From positions 7,732 to 71,731 of the forward strand of contig UQVY01000010.1 in the NCBI GenBank assembly GCA_900544545.1: a stretch of DNA of 64,000 nt, read 5' to 3'. The notes beneath the pieces were generated by a model. It was not told where the DNA came from, did not search any database, and saw only the letters and a list, made by a program, of their open reading frames with translations. Source of the DNA: an uncultured Eubacteriales bacterium. Lineage in GTDB: Bacteria; Bacillota; Clostridia; Christensenellales; CAG-314. Shown here piece after piece: positions 44,795 through 53,890 of the stretch; within the stretch, counting starts at the first letter, position 1, and every line of letters begins with the position of its first letter. Made by a program: the position numbers and the translations under genes.

Positions 44795-45522
44795 TTTTCA
44801 GCCTCCTTTATTACGGAAATAAACGCCTGCTCGAATCTCTCCTGACCGGTCGCGGTTTTGATTTCGTCTGGCGTACCGGACGCGAGAATTTTCCCGCCTT
44901 TCATAATCGCTACTCTGTCGGAAAGACTTTCGGCTTCCTCCATATAATGAGTAGTAAGAATTACCGTTACAGAGCCTTTCATTTCGCGTATAACTTCCCA
45001 AAGCTCGGCTCGCGCAATTACGTCAAGCCCGAGAGTAGGTTCGTCCAGAAACAGAATTTCGGGCTTTCCGATGAGAGCCATAGCTATACTGAGTCTTCTC
45101 TGCCAACCGCCCGAAAGCTTTCCCGCGCTTTTTCCGAGAATCTCTCCGAGCCTGAATTTTTCGACAAGCTCTTCGATTGCCCGAAGGCTCTCCTCTTTCG
45201 AAAATCCGTGTACTCCGCACATAAGTCCGAGATTTTCCTTCACTGTAAGCTTGGGCGCGACCGCGGTTTCCTGAGGCGAAACGCCGATAATCTTTCGGAC
45301 CTCGGAGGACTGACTCTTAACGCTGAATCCGCCGACGTAAGCTTCTCCCGCAGTCGGTTCGGTCAGACAGCACAACATCTTGACTGTAGTCGTTTTCCCC
45401 GCTCCGTTGACGCCGAGAAGCGAAAACAATTCCCCTTTCCTTACGGTAAGGTCGATTCCGTCGACGGCTGTAATATCCTTATATTTCTTGGTAAGACCTA
45501 TGGTTTTAACGGCGTCCATCAT
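44791..45522 (-). CDS. ABC transporter ATP-binding protein
   Basis: This 243-aa ATPase has Walker A (GVNGAGKTTTV), Q-loop region (VSPQETAVAPKLTV), ABC signature (KLSGGWQRRLSIA), Walker B (ILFLDEPTLGLD) and H-loop (ILTTHYMEE). It belongs to the DrrA/CcmA-like group that pairs with ABC-2 permeases. The start at 45522 lies after GGAGGAG, overlapping the end of the regulator gene by 17 bp, so regulator, ATPase and permease form one operon. Confidence 0.93.
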   Translation of the reverse strand: MMDAVKTIGLTKKYKDITAVDGIDLTVRKGELFSLLGVNGAGKTTTVKMLCCLTEPTAGEAYVGGFSVKSQSSEVRKIIGVSPQETAVAPKLTVKENLGLMCGVHGFSKEESLRAIEELVEKFRLGEILGKSAGKLSGGWQRRLSIAMALIGKPEILFLDEPTLGLDVIARAELWEVIREMKGSVTVILTTHYMEEAESLSDRVAIMKGGKILASGTPDEIKTATGQERFEQAFISVIKEAEK

Positions 45523-46105
45523 TCTCCTCCGATTGTTTGTCTTCCTCCGCTTTTTTGGCAATAAGCCTGTTTTTAACGCCTTCGTATACGTCGGTAATCG
45601 CGGCGCTGACTATATCTTCGCTCCATTTCAGATAATTCGTAGCGGTCATCACGGCTATACCGTGGACGAAAATCCACATCTCCCCGTGAAGCCGCCGAGC
45701 CTTTTCCTCGTCGAGCTCGGTATTCTTCATAATCAGCCCGATTATCTCGGAAATATCCTCCGCTTCTTCGGCTTCGTCCGTTCTGTCGCGCATATAAAGC
45801 AGCTTGAAAAGCTCTTTTTCCTTCTCCGCAAAGCGTATATACGCGATTCCTATCGCTTTGTACGGCGGATATTTCCCTTCGGATATTCCCTTCGCGAAAA
45901 ATTCCGACTGAATCCGCGAGGCTCTCGCTATCACGGAGGCGCGAACCTCCCGCATACTTCCGAATTGCCCGAAAATAGGCTTAGCCGAAGCCCCGAGTCT
46001 CGACGCAAGCTCCCGCGCGGTAAGACTTTCCATTCCTTTTTCCCTGACAAGCACTACCGCGGCGTCGGTTATTTCTTCTTTCGTAAATCTGAATTTCGGC
46101 GGCAT
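45506..46105 (-). CDS. TetR-family regulator of the ABC exporter
   Basis: This 199-aa protein has the TetR helix-turn-helix at residues 8-52 (FTKEEITDAAVVLVREKG, then LTARELASRLGASAKPIF) and a helical ligand-binding domain. The GASAKPIF recognition helix is of the type seen in clostridial TetR proteins with a WHG-like C-terminus (MWIFVHGIAVM). It is first in the operon with the exporter genes and probably represses them until a ligand binds. The start codon follows GAGGAGGTG. Confidence 0.9.
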   Translation of the reverse strand: MPPKFRFTKEEITDAAVVLVREKGMESLTARELASRLGASAKPIFGQFGSMREVRASVIARASRIQSEFFAKGISEGKYPPYKAIGIAYIRFAEKEKELFKLLYMRDRTDEAEEAEDISEIIGLIMKNTELDEEKARRLHGEMWIFVHGIAVMTATNYLKWSEDIVSAAITDVYEGVKNRLIAKKAEEDKQSEENDGRR

Positions 46106-46150
46106 TTTTCACCTCCTCTGAAAACGCTTGTTACGCAACCTGTGATTCTT

Positions 46151-46179
46151 ATTTTATACCCGAAAAATCCGATTGTCAA
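46151..46179 (-). promoter_or_regulatory. Promoter of the TetR/ABC operon
   Basis: On the minus strand TTGACA (46174-46179) and TAAAAT (46151-46156) are spaced by 17 bp. Confidence 0.6.
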
Positions 46180-46257
46180 GCTTTTTGATATAGCTTCTCC
46201 GACTTTTTATACGAAAGTTTTCGGATTTTTCGTTAAGGATTATCGGGTTTTCAAAAC

Positions 46258-46291
46258 AAAAACCGCGCCGTAAATCCGAGGCGCGGTCTTA
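46258..46291 (-). terminator. Intrinsic terminator of the NUDIX gene
   Basis: ACCGCGCC and GGCGCGGT arms form an 8-bp stem followed on the minus strand by a T-rich tail. Confidence 0.75.
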
Positions 46292-46319
46292 AAGCGTTAG
46301 CCGTTATGCCAAAAGGCGG

Positions 46320-46931
46320 TTATTTGCGGACGGAAAGAGCCGAAACCGCTATCGCCGACCAGCTTTCCATATCGGGAATCTTCTTTTCGGCCTCCGCAAG
46401 CGACATCCATTCGCCCGTCATCTTTTCCGTTTCGCGGACGAAAACGTCGCCGCCGAGAAGCCTTACGAGATAACAGATTCCGAAATGAACCTGACCGACT
46501 TCCGTGGAATTGTCGTTGATGCAGCCGAGAAGCTCAATCGTATACTCTCCCGTAATCCCGACCTCCTCGTCAAGCTCTCTTTTCATTCCGTGACGGATAA
46601 GCTTTTCGCCGTTTAAAGCCGACGAAGCCGCTTTTTCTTCGGTATCGGAACGGTTTATATGTCCGCCGACGCCGACGGAAAGCTTGTCGTGAAGGCGTTT
46701 TTCGGTTTGTTTTTTCGTCCTTTTCATAACGAAAATCCCTTTTTCGCCGATAATTACGGCATAGGGAATTATCTGCTTGAGCGAAAAATCGTTTTCCGCG
46801 TCGTTTCTCGGAACGAAAAAGAGATTTCCTTCTATTCTTTCGGAAAAATCGTCGGGCAATCCGAGAATTTCCGTAGCAGACTGACCTATCGGATCGATTA
46901 TGCTTCTTTTCGTGACTAATACTTCTTCCAT
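46320..46931 (-). CDS. NUDIX-family hydrolase
   Basis: This 203-aa protein has a central Nudix box in extended form: GVGGHINRSDTEEK, an insertion, then HGMKRELDEEVGI carrying the RExxEExGI metal-binding core. About 60 N-terminal residues precede it (IIPYAVIIGEKGIFVMKRTK is the strand leading into the box). The insertion in the box resembles the NUDIX subgroup related to phosphoesterase/IDI-like proteins. The substrate, probably a nucleoside diphosphate derivative, cannot be inferred. It stands between the exporter operon and the second integrase, with its own terminator. Confidence 0.8.
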   Translation of the reverse strand: MEEVLVTKRSIIDPIGQSATEILGLPDDFSERIEGNLFFVPRNDAENDFSLKQIIPYAVIIGEKGIFVMKRTKKQTEKRLHDKLSVGVGGHINRSDTEEKAASSALNGEKLIRHGMKRELDEEVGITGEYTIELLGCINDNSTEVGQVHFGICYLVRLLGGDVFVRETEKMTGEWMSLAEAEKKIPDMESWSAIAVSALSVRK

Positions 46932-46951
46932 TTTACTTCGTTTCCTTTTGC

Positions 46952-47890
46952 TTATTTGCGTTTAAGCTGACTCAGCATTTTGTCGAGGCATTTCTTTTTC
47001 TGCTCGAAATTCGGATGAACATAGAGATTGAGCGTCGTTTTTATATCCGAATGTCCGAGAATCGAACTGACCGTTTTATAATCGCAGTTGCTTTCGATAC
47101 ATCTCGTCGCGAAACTGTGCCGAAGCCCGTGAAACTTTATCTCAGGCACGTCGAGCTTCTTCAGAAGAGAGGCGAAATACCTTCTCATAGTCCTCGGCTC
47201 AACGGGCGTTACGTCGTTTGAAAGCAGAAAGTTATCCGGACTCAAAACGCGGCAAAGAGGCTTGAGTATCGATAAAAGATCCCGCCCCATAGGAATATCG
47301 CGGAAAGAATTGACCGTCTTCGGAAAGCCGAAAACAAGTTCCGTTCCGTGACCTCCGCTTATCATAAGCCGCTGAAGCGTCCTTCTGATATGTATAACGC
47401 CTTCCTTTGCGTTTATATCTCCGAATTTCAACGCGCATATCTCGCCTATCCGCATACCCGTTGACAGGCAGATATAAATTCCGAGATTTCTGAAAGACAT
47501 ATTGTTTTTCGCGTATTCCATTATCTTCCGCTGATTCGCAACGGACAGAACGTCGAAATCGGCCTTGCGACCGGCGGGAAAAACGATATCCGTCGGAACG
47601 TACCCGCAAAGCCCTTTCTTCGCTCCGAATTTCAGAATCATACGGATAACCGCAAGAATATCCTTTACGCTTTTCAAAGACATTCCCGAATCGAGTTTTT
47701 CGTTTACGAAATCCTGAAGCTCCTTTTCGGAAAGAGTCTTTTTCCGACCGAAACGAGGCAAAATATGCCTTCTTACGCAGGCTTCGTAAACCACGTAGGT
47801 CGAACCTTTGACGAATTCTTTCCTGGATTCGAGCCAAAGAGCCATAATTTCGCGCAAAGCGACGTTGTTTTCTTTTAATTCTGTAGCCAT
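46952..47890 (-). CDS. Tyrosine recombinase, XerC/D-integrase type
   Basis: This 312-aa protein has an N-terminal core-binding domain (LREIMALWLESRKEFVKGST onward) and a catalytic domain with Arg in STGMRIGEICALKF, HGLRHSFATR (His-x-x-Arg), LGHSDIKTTLNLY and the Tyr nucleophile in the same segment. It differs from the integrase at 10.5-11.5 kb. It sits between the NUDIX gene and the glutamate mutase operon without att-like repeats or element genes nearby. A remnant integrase or a Xer-like enzyme are both possible. Confidence 0.9.
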   Translation of the reverse strand: MATELKENNVALREIMALWLESRKEFVKGSTYVVYEACVRRHILPRFGRKKTLSEKELQDFVNEKLDSGMSLKSVKDILAVIRMILKFGAKKGLCGYVPTDIVFPAGRKADFDVLSVANQRKIMEYAKNNMSFRNLGIYICLSTGMRIGEICALKFGDINAKEGVIHIRRTLQRLMISGGHGTELVFGFPKTVNSFRDIPMGRDLLSILKPLCRVLSPDNFLLSNDVTPVEPRTMRRYFASLLKKLDVPEIKFHGLRHSFATRCIESNCDYKTVSSILGHSDIKTTLNLYVHPNFEQKKKCLDKMLSQLKRK

Positions 47891-47977
47891 TTTCAGTATC
47901 CCCCTTTTGGTTTTTTGGCAACAGAATCGTCTTTTCGGAAGAGAGCTTCGGAATTTATACGGAAAAACGCTGTAAAA

Positions 47978-48010
47978 GAATACACGCCCTGCCGAAAAGG
48001 CAAGACGTGT
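47978..48010 (-). terminator. Terminator of the glutamate mutase operon
   Basis: On the minus strand ACACGTCTTGCC and GGCAGGGCGTGT pair, with two G-U wobbles, around a short loop, followed by a moderately T-rich tail. It lies 16 bp after the last operon gene. Confidence 0.7.
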
Positions 48011-48025
48011 AACAAAAGCGTGAAA

Positions 48026-48343
48026 TCAAAGGTCGAACGTTATATCGAAAAGCGGTGCGTGCTGCTGTGCGCCGTAAACGTCCGATTCGCAGATAGCCCC
48101 GCTGCAGTAAGGTCTTTCAATAGTGATTTTGATTGCCTTTGCGGGTTTGAATTCGACTATCGTCATAACCTTGGAAGGATCTATCTTATAAAGCTTTGCT
48201 ATAAGCTCGGGCGTAATGATTTTCTTTTCGCAGACCTTGTTAAAAATATCCCAATCCTTGAAGATTATATCGAGAGTCAATTCGTAAGGACCGCTATTTT
48301 TACTTCTGATAACCGACGCTACGTCTTGAATAGAATATTTCAT
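48026..48343 (-). CDS. DUF4387 / AtuA-associated small protein
   Basis: This 105-aa protein of the DUF4387 family has IQDVASVIRSKNSGPYELTL at the N-terminus, the conserved FNKVCEKK region, and RPYCSGAICESDVYGAQQHA near the end. Members nearly always sit next to AtuA-family (DUF1446) genes and are thought to form a ferredoxin-like fold that partners with them. The gene starts 2 bp after the AtuA gene and is last in the glutamate mutase operon, pointing to a joint function with AtuA in mesaconate or branched C5 acid metabolism (inferred). Confidence 0.85.
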   Translation of the reverse strand: MKYSIQDVASVIRSKNSGPYELTLDIIFKDWDIFNKVCEKKIITPELIAKLYKIDPSKVMTIVEFKPAKAIKITIERPYCSGAICESDVYGAQQHAPLFDITFDL

Positions 48344-48345
48344 AA

Positions 48346-49728
48346 TTACATCTCCTTTGTGGTTCCGTTATCGAAATATATCATAGTTCTCGGGAACTCG
48401 CTGCACGGATCATCGACTTCCATAACGTGATATACGGAAAATTCATATACGGGGCCTACCTTGAAATCGGACGGACTGTAAGGGAACGCAAGGTTGCCTG
48501 CAGTTGCCTTTCTGTCGGTATAACCGTAATGAAGCATAGTGGAACGAGTGAAGCCGCAAATGGTGTTGGCGATTTCCTGCGTGGGAGCAACACAGTCGAT
48601 AACTATACCGAGCTCGTGCGGATGAGGATTCTTTACAGGCTCCAGCTCTCCCATAACGCCGTTGATTCCGTAAATCTTGAATTCAAGCTCATACTTATAG
48701 TTGGCGGACTTGAAATTATCCGCAACTCTTTCTCTTACGCCTGCGATAATCTCGTCGATTTTACTGATAAAAATAGGATCTCTTGCGCCGGCAATGGATA
48801 CGGTTCTGTAACCGGTGCATTTTACGCCTTCGAGCTTGATGGTGTATTTATCGCTCTTGACAAATCTGCTTCCCGTGACCTTAACGGTGTTTTCGTCAAC
48901 CTGCTCGAATTTGGTTTGGGAAAGATCAAGGTATCCTCCGGGACCGGGAAGAATATAAGGATTGGTCTTTTCGTAAAGCGTATGCGCGGCAACCGAAAGA
49001 GTGGTGGCTTTTCTGATTTTATTAAGAGGTCTGACCTTAAAGTAGTCTTCGCCCAATATACCGAGCATACAGTCGCTGCCGCTGCCCGGGGTGCAGGCTA
49101 TACAAGCGCATTCGAGGATCTTACCCATATGAGTGGCAAGTCCCATATCGTATCCCTTCCATACGGGAACAGCCGAGAATACCGCGGGATCGTAGCTTCT
49201 TCCGGCTATAATGACTTCCGCGCCTGCGTCGAGAGCCGCTATATAAGGCTCAACGCCCATCTGCGCGACTATACGCTTGCTGTCGTCGATATCCTGCTGG
49301 GTAAGGACGGGCGCCGGATAGAGCGGAAGAACCTTTCCTTCAGCGTTCTTTTTGCTGACGAGATTCTTGTCGATATCGGAATGGATGACCGCGGCTTTGA
49401 AGGAAAGATTCTTTTCAGCCGAAATCTCTTTGACTATTTCAACTACTTCCGCAACGTGGGGAGCAGCTCCGCTTCCGCCAGCCGTACCGATAATAACGGG
49501 AATTTTATGGTTGACGCCCGCTTCGATCATAACGGAAAGGTCCCTTTTAACCGCGCTTCTGTCGGTAAAGCTGTAGCCTGCTCCGAGATAATACGGACCG
49601 GGGTCCGTGCTGCCCGCATCGGCTGCGATTACGTCTGGGTAATACTTCATTCCCTCTTCAAACGAACTTAAAGGGAACCCGTAGCCGAGTATTGCCGTTG
49701 TAGATAAAACCACTAATTCTTTTTTCAT
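48346..49728 (-). CDS. AtuA-family (DUF1446) protein
   Basis: This 460-aa protein of the acyclic terpene utilization AtuA family begins with LSTTAILGYGFPLSSFEEGM and has VIAADAGSTDPGPYYLGAG, VPVIIGTAGGSGAAPHVAE and a Gly-rich GPGGYLDLSQTKFEQVDENT segment. AtuA proteins are poorly characterised and have been linked to acyl-CoA hydration or carboxylation pathways. Here it lies 12 bp after methylaspartate ammonia-lyase and 2 bp before DUF4387. No classical mesaconase (fumarase- or aconitase-like) gene is in the window, so AtuA with DUF4387 is a candidate for the next step. That role is inferred, not established. Confidence 0.88.
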   Translation of the reverse strand: MKKELVVLSTTAILGYGFPLSSFEEGMKYYPDVIAADAGSTDPGPYYLGAGYSFTDRSAVKRDLSVMIEAGVNHKIPVIIGTAGGSGAAPHVAEVVEIVKEISAEKNLSFKAAVIHSDIDKNLVSKKNAEGKVLPLYPAPVLTQQDIDDSKRIVAQMGVEPYIAALDAGAEVIIAGRSYDPAVFSAVPVWKGYDMGLATHMGKILECACIACTPGSGSDCMLGILGEDYFKVRPLNKIRKATTLSVAAHTLYEKTNPYILPGPGGYLDLSQTKFEQVDENTVKVTGSRFVKSDKYTIKLEGVKCTGYRTVSIAGARDPIFISKIDEIIAGVRERVADNFKSANYKYELEFKIYGINGVMGELEPVKNPHPHELGIVIDCVAPTQEIANTICGFTRSTMLHYGYTDRKATAGNLAFPYSPSDFKVGPVYEFSVYHVMEVDDPCSEFPRTMIYFDNGTTKEM

Positions 49729-49740
49729 ACTCTTGCTCCT

Positions 49741-50994
49741 TTATTTCTTGGCGTTCATATAAGCCAGAATACGCTGCATTTCGTTATTTACGATCATAAA
49801 GCCTTCGTCCACGCCCATACCCGGCTTAGCCAGAATGAGGTCGGGCTTAACCGCCATTGCTATATTGGTACAGATCTCCGCGCTTCTGTTGGTTTCGTTG
49901 CAAGTACCGCCCTGGTAAGCCTCCGTACCTGCTTTTTTACAGTAAAGAACGGCTTCGATGATGTTGTTTACACCGCCGAGGTCGGGCGTCTTGATCTGAA
50001 TCATATCTCCTGCCTTTGCGTCGGAGAAGTCGACCACGTCTTCAAAAGTGTTGCACCATTCGTCCGCTACGATTTTAACGGGAATTCCTCTTTCTCTGTT
50101 CATTCTGCAAAGTTTACTGAGCATTTCGATCTGAGCCTGACGTTCTCCCATATCCACGGGGCCTTCGATGTAGAGATTGAGCGGCTCAGCGGCTTTGGCA
50201 AGCTTAGCAAAGAAATCCACTATCTTCTCGCAGTCGTTGTTGAAAGCAAGACCGATCGTTCCATAAACGTCGATATGAAGATTTGGTTTATAATCTACGT
50301 CGACGCCAAGCTCCTTAACCCTTGCAGTAAGCCATTTAACGTATTCGAGAAGCAGCTCCCCGTTTCTTCCGAGCTTTGTTTCAACGTTGTTGATAAGCCC
50401 GTGAGGAAGAGTCGGAGCCTGCTTAATAATCATCTTGTCGACATTTTCGTAACGGTTATCGCCCGACTGGGTAAAGATCCTTATCGGCTTATCGCTGATT
50501 CCGCCGGTTTGCCATTCTTCGGCAACGACTTCCGCCATAAGCTTATGCCGTGCCTTTGCAACCGCATCGAGAAGCGCCTGCGTGACACCGTAACGAATAG
50601 CGGTATGCATACGCTTTCCGGTTCTTTCGTCCGTGAGATTGTCAACAAGAGCAGCAAGCTCCCTGAAGCTATTGAGCTCTTTTCCTATATAGAGAGGAGC
50701 TATCTGCTTTTCGATAACGGGAATATAATCCTTTGCAAGGAAAAGCGGATCTCTTCCGCCGGCTCCGGAGTATTGAACGGCTGCGCAGTCTCCGTACGCA
50801 ATCTGTCCATCGCTTAAAACAATCATCACGGAGATGGATTCGCCTGCCTGACGGATTGCCGTGAACCCGGGTGTTGCGGGCTTTCCGATATACGCTTCGC
50901 CGTCTTTTTTCGCGCCGAGCTTTATTGCCTTCTGATCGTCGAAGAAGAACCCGGTCCTTCCCGCGCTGCAAATGATTTTGCTGATTTTAGTCAT
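49741..50994 (-). CDS. mal: Methylaspartate ammonia-lyase
   Basis: This 417-aa enolase-superfamily enzyme converts (2S,3S)-3-methylaspartate to mesaconate and ammonia. Catalytic residues are visible: Lys335 in IQIKTPDLGG, and His198 in TLPHGLINNVETKLG. The metal ligands lie in HIDVYG, YIEGP and VADEWCN. Length fits the family (about 413 aa in Clostridium tetanomorphum). It comes directly after glutamate mutase in the operon, giving the first two steps of the methylaspartate route of glutamate fermentation. Confidence 0.96.
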   Translation of the reverse strand: MTKISKIICSAGRTGFFFDDQKAIKLGAKKDGEAYIGKPATPGFTAIRQAGESISVMIVLSDGQIAYGDCAAVQYSGAGGRDPLFLAKDYIPVIEKQIAPLYIGKELNSFRELAALVDNLTDERTGKRMHTAIRYGVTQALLDAVAKARHKLMAEVVAEEWQTGGISDKPIRIFTQSGDNRYENVDKMIIKQAPTLPHGLINNVETKLGRNGELLLEYVKWLTARVKELGVDVDYKPNLHIDVYGTIGLAFNNDCEKIVDFFAKLAKAAEPLNLYIEGPVDMGERQAQIEMLSKLCRMNRERGIPVKIVADEWCNTFEDVVDFSDAKAGDMIQIKTPDLGGVNNIIEAVLYCKKAGTEAYQGGTCNETNRSAEICTNIAMAVKPDLILAKPGMGVDEGFMIVNNEMQRILAYMNAKK

Positions 50995-51025
50995 AATATA
51001 TATTCGCCTCCGATTATGCTTTAGC

Positions 51026-52480
51026 TTAGTCTTGTTTCGGTCTGCCTACGAGATGACCTTTTCCTACGGCATAAACGTCGTCGATAACCATCTGGAAGGA
51101 AACCTCTCTTTTTTCGTACTGCGCTCTCTTCTCCATCTTATTCCTGTGGAAGGCTTTGATATCTTCCGTAAAGGGAAGATTGCCGAATTCGAGGAACCTG
51201 ACCGCTCCGTCATTGTCTCTTGCGGGAAGAGCGCGGCCGAGATTGAATTTACTGGGAGCGAAGGGGATATCTATAACGCCGGCCTCGAAACCTCTTATCG
51301 TTCCTACGGCAACGTCTCCCCTGCCCAACTCCAAAACCTTGTCCACGATACAGCGTGTCTCCGCACATATAAGCGCGATTTCGCTTCTGACAGCAGATGT
51401 CGGCATAAACTGATCGTTGACCATTTTGATAACCTGTTTGGTCGCCCTGAGTCCCTGAGCGTTGGCTTCCTTGGTGGGAATACCCATAGCCTCGTGGGGT
51501 GTCTTAACGATAACCTTGGTTGCGCCCGCAAGCCCCGCAAGAGCCGAGCCCCACGCGATAACGCCGAAAGCCTTCGCTTCGTCCGGCGGGAATCCTCCCA
51601 TCCACTGGTGAAGAACGGTGGTGATTTTAACGTCGGTGAAGCCGAATTTGAGAAGATACTCGTTGGTGAGCATTTCAAGGCTTCGTATAGCCGCTACGTC
51701 CTGAATAAGGTTTCCGCACTGTCCGTAACCGACCGTGATGTTCTTAACGCCCTGCTCCGCGGCAAGAAGCGTTTCTATAATCGCGACCGCGTGCGAAATG
51801 CACGGGGACACGAGCGTACCCGTCAAAGGTCCGAAAGGCTCTCTGTTGATGTTGACGCCGTTCTCTTCGTAAAGACCTACGAGTCTGTCGGCATACTGCC
51901 AGTCGTATATAGTCCTTTCGAGCGAATGGTTCTTGGAATACGGGATATTGTACGAAATACCGCCGCCTTCATAAGACGTAAAACCGCCCGCAAGCGTAAT
52001 CTCGGTAAGAAGCCTTGCGTCGGGCGTACCGTGTCTGACCTGAACGGGAACGCCTACGCTTTCGTTGACCTGACGGCAGACCTGAACGCCGTGATTGACC
52101 GCAGGGAAACCGTTGAGCAGCGACCTGCCCTGAGCTATACTTTCTCTTATACCGACCTCTGCCTCCTGATAACGGTTAAGTCGCGTATAACTGTCTATCG
52201 TCGATGGAAGAAGATCCGCTTCGCCCTCTTTTTCGAGGTACTGGAGAAGTTCTATGTGCTGAGCCGGCAATGCTACGCCCGCTCTGGGCTGAATAAGCGT
52301 GGTTCCTTCCTCCTGCGCTTTGAGAAGCTTCTTGGAGAAATTCTTGCTTTCGGGTATCGTATGATGATATCTGACCGCTTCTTCGAAATCCACGTCTTTA
52401 CCGGTAGGCCATTCGTTAAGCACTTCCTTCCTGACAGACATGAATTCGTCCACGGTCCATTTGCGATTCTTGATTTCCAT
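51026..52480 (-). CDS. glmE: Glutamate mutase epsilon subunit
   Basis: This 484-aa catalytic subunit of coenzyme B12-dependent glutamate mutase rearranges L-glutamate to 3-methylaspartate. Recognisable regions are the N-terminal RKEVLNEWPTGKDVDFEEAV, the substrate-binding TLIQPRAGVA (Arg) and RHGTPDARLLTEITLAGG, and the TIM-barrel segment VSPCISHAVAIIETLLAAEQ. Length is that of the family. It lies 12 bp downstream of glmL. Confidence 0.96.
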   Translation of the reverse strand: MEIKNRKWTVDEFMSVRKEVLNEWPTGKDVDFEEAVRYHHTIPESKNFSKKLLKAQEEGTTLIQPRAGVALPAQHIELLQYLEKEGEADLLPSTIDSYTRLNRYQEAEVGIRESIAQGRSLLNGFPAVNHGVQVCRQVNESVGVPVQVRHGTPDARLLTEITLAGGFTSYEGGGISYNIPYSKNHSLERTIYDWQYADRLVGLYEENGVNINREPFGPLTGTLVSPCISHAVAIIETLLAAEQGVKNITVGYGQCGNLIQDVAAIRSLEMLTNEYLLKFGFTDVKITTVLHQWMGGFPPDEAKAFGVIAWGSALAGLAGATKVIVKTPHEAMGIPTKEANAQGLRATKQVIKMVNDQFMPTSAVRSEIALICAETRCIVDKVLELGRGDVAVGTIRGFEAGVIDIPFAPSKFNLGRALPARDNDGAVRFLEFGNLPFTEDIKAFHRNKMEKRAQYEKREVSFQMVIDDVYAVGKGHLVGRPKQD

Positions 52481-52492
52481 ATCCTTATTCCC

Positions 52493-53881
52493 TTATCCGA
52501 TTCTTATCGTATCTTCTTTTAATATCTTGAGTGCCGTTTCCGGATAAAGCTCCGAGAGAAGCCCCATTGCCGCAAAAACGTATTTCCGATCTATATAGTA
52601 TTCCGGCTCCTTAGGCCTCAGGCTCTCAGAAACGGCAGGATCGTACTTCGCTCCGGAAAGAACTTCCGCCGCGTAATCCTTGCCGATAATCGGGCCGCCC
52701 GTACCGATAACCGTTTTGACGTTGGAAAGATCCTTACCCGTCTGCATAAACATAATGCCGTTACAGGTGTAGAAGGATTCGAGCGTACCCGCGTGACGGG
52801 TTACCGCAAGCTCCACTGCCGCACCCGCTACCGACTTATCGAAAGCGATTTCTTTTTCCGTACTCGCTATATAGGATTTGTCTTTTCTTATTTTTTCGAA
52901 GAAGCCGTTGACTTCCTCCTCCGAAAGCCCGCTCTTCAGACAGAACTTTTTCATTCCGTAAGCTTCGACGACGCTTTCCGCCGTATATCTCGCGCCGAGG
53001 TCGCCTTCGACCGTCCTCTTCGAATACGGCTCGGGAAGCCCTTTCATAACCGCGGACGCGTTGGTCGGCTTGCCTTTGCAGACGGAATAAACGTCCGTGG
53101 TCGCTCCCCCCATATCCACGAGGATAAGATCTCCTATTCCCTCGGAAATCTCCGTACCCTTGGCAAGAAGCGTAGCGGCTTTCAGCACGGCGGACGGCGT
53201 GGGCATTATAATACCCTCGATAAGACCGGCTATTTTGGTTATTCCCTTAGCCTTGATGATTCTTTCGAGGAAAACACTCCTTATAACGTCCTGAGCGGGA
53301 ATTATATTGAGTTTATTGAACGCGGGCATAACGTTTTCGGTAACGTAAGCCGTTTTTCCGCTCGCCGTAATAATCTCTCCGCATTCCTTGGCGCATTTTT
53401 TATTGCCGGCAACGACTACGGGGAAGTTAAGCGGAATATCCGCAAGCATCTTTGCGTTATGGAGAATGACTTCGGTATTGCCTCCGTCGGTACCTCCCGA
53501 AAGAAGAACGATATCCGGACGAATCCCGGCGATCTCTTCGGCTTCGTCGTCGCACAACGCAAAGGAATACGACCCCGCAAGCTTCGCGCCCGCGCTTAAA
53601 GCAGCGGTCTTGGCAGCCTTTACCGTAAGCTCGGGAACGAGCCCTATCGAGATCATTTTAAGTCCGCCCGCAGCGCTGCTCGCGGCAAGACGCTTGGTCG
53701 GCTCGAAATCGCCGATCTGCTCTTTTATGAGAGCAACCGCCTTATCGAGACCTTCGTTCACGTCGGTCGCAACGGTTGTAAAAGCCCTCGCCGTCGCAAG
53801 AATCTTTTCTTCCTTCATATCGACGGCAGTCACCTTCGTAAAAGTGCTGCCTATATCGATCAAAAGTATAATCTCTTTCAT
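52493..53881 (-). CDS. glmL: Glutamate mutase accessory protein GlmL (MutL), ASKHA ATPase
   Basis: This 462-aa ASKHA-fold protein is thought to reactivate or protect glutamate mutase. Phosphate-binding motifs are LLIDIGSTFTKVTAVD at the N-terminus, VLLSGGTDGGNTEVI and LILVDMGGATTDVYSV (phosphate 2), and VIGTGGPIIG (adenosine motif). It is unrelated to the DNA repair protein MutL. It sits between the two mutase subunit genes, 9 bp after glmS, as in other clostridial clusters. Confidence 0.95.
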   Translation of the reverse strand: MKEIILLIDIGSTFTKVTAVDMKEEKILATARAFTTVATDVNEGLDKAVALIKEQIGDFEPTKRLAASSAAGGLKMISIGLVPELTVKAAKTAALSAGAKLAGSYSFALCDDEAEEIAGIRPDIVLLSGGTDGGNTEVILHNAKMLADIPLNFPVVVAGNKKCAKECGEIITASGKTAYVTENVMPAFNKLNIIPAQDVIRSVFLERIIKAKGITKIAGLIEGIIMPTPSAVLKAATLLAKGTEISEGIGDLILVDMGGATTDVYSVCKGKPTNASAVMKGLPEPYSKRTVEGDLGARYTAESVVEAYGMKKFCLKSGLSEEEVNGFFEKIRKDKSYIASTEKEIAFDKSVAGAAVELAVTRHAGTLESFYTCNGIMFMQTGKDLSNVKTVIGTGGPIIGKDYAAEVLSGAKYDPAVSESLRPKEPEYYIDRKYVFAAMGLLSELYPETALKILKEDTIRIG

Positions 53882-53890
53882 AATTCGGTT

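Noticed and set aside
10555..47890. One large mobile element spanning the two integrases
   Set aside because: Between them lie ordinary chromosomal operons (prs, mcsAB, mrp, aro, queT, glutamate mutase) with uniform codon use and no transfer genes.
50972..52522. Plus-strand frame of 516 codons opposite glmE
   Set aside because: glmE on the minus strand is full-length with all family motifs, so the plus frame is a shadow.
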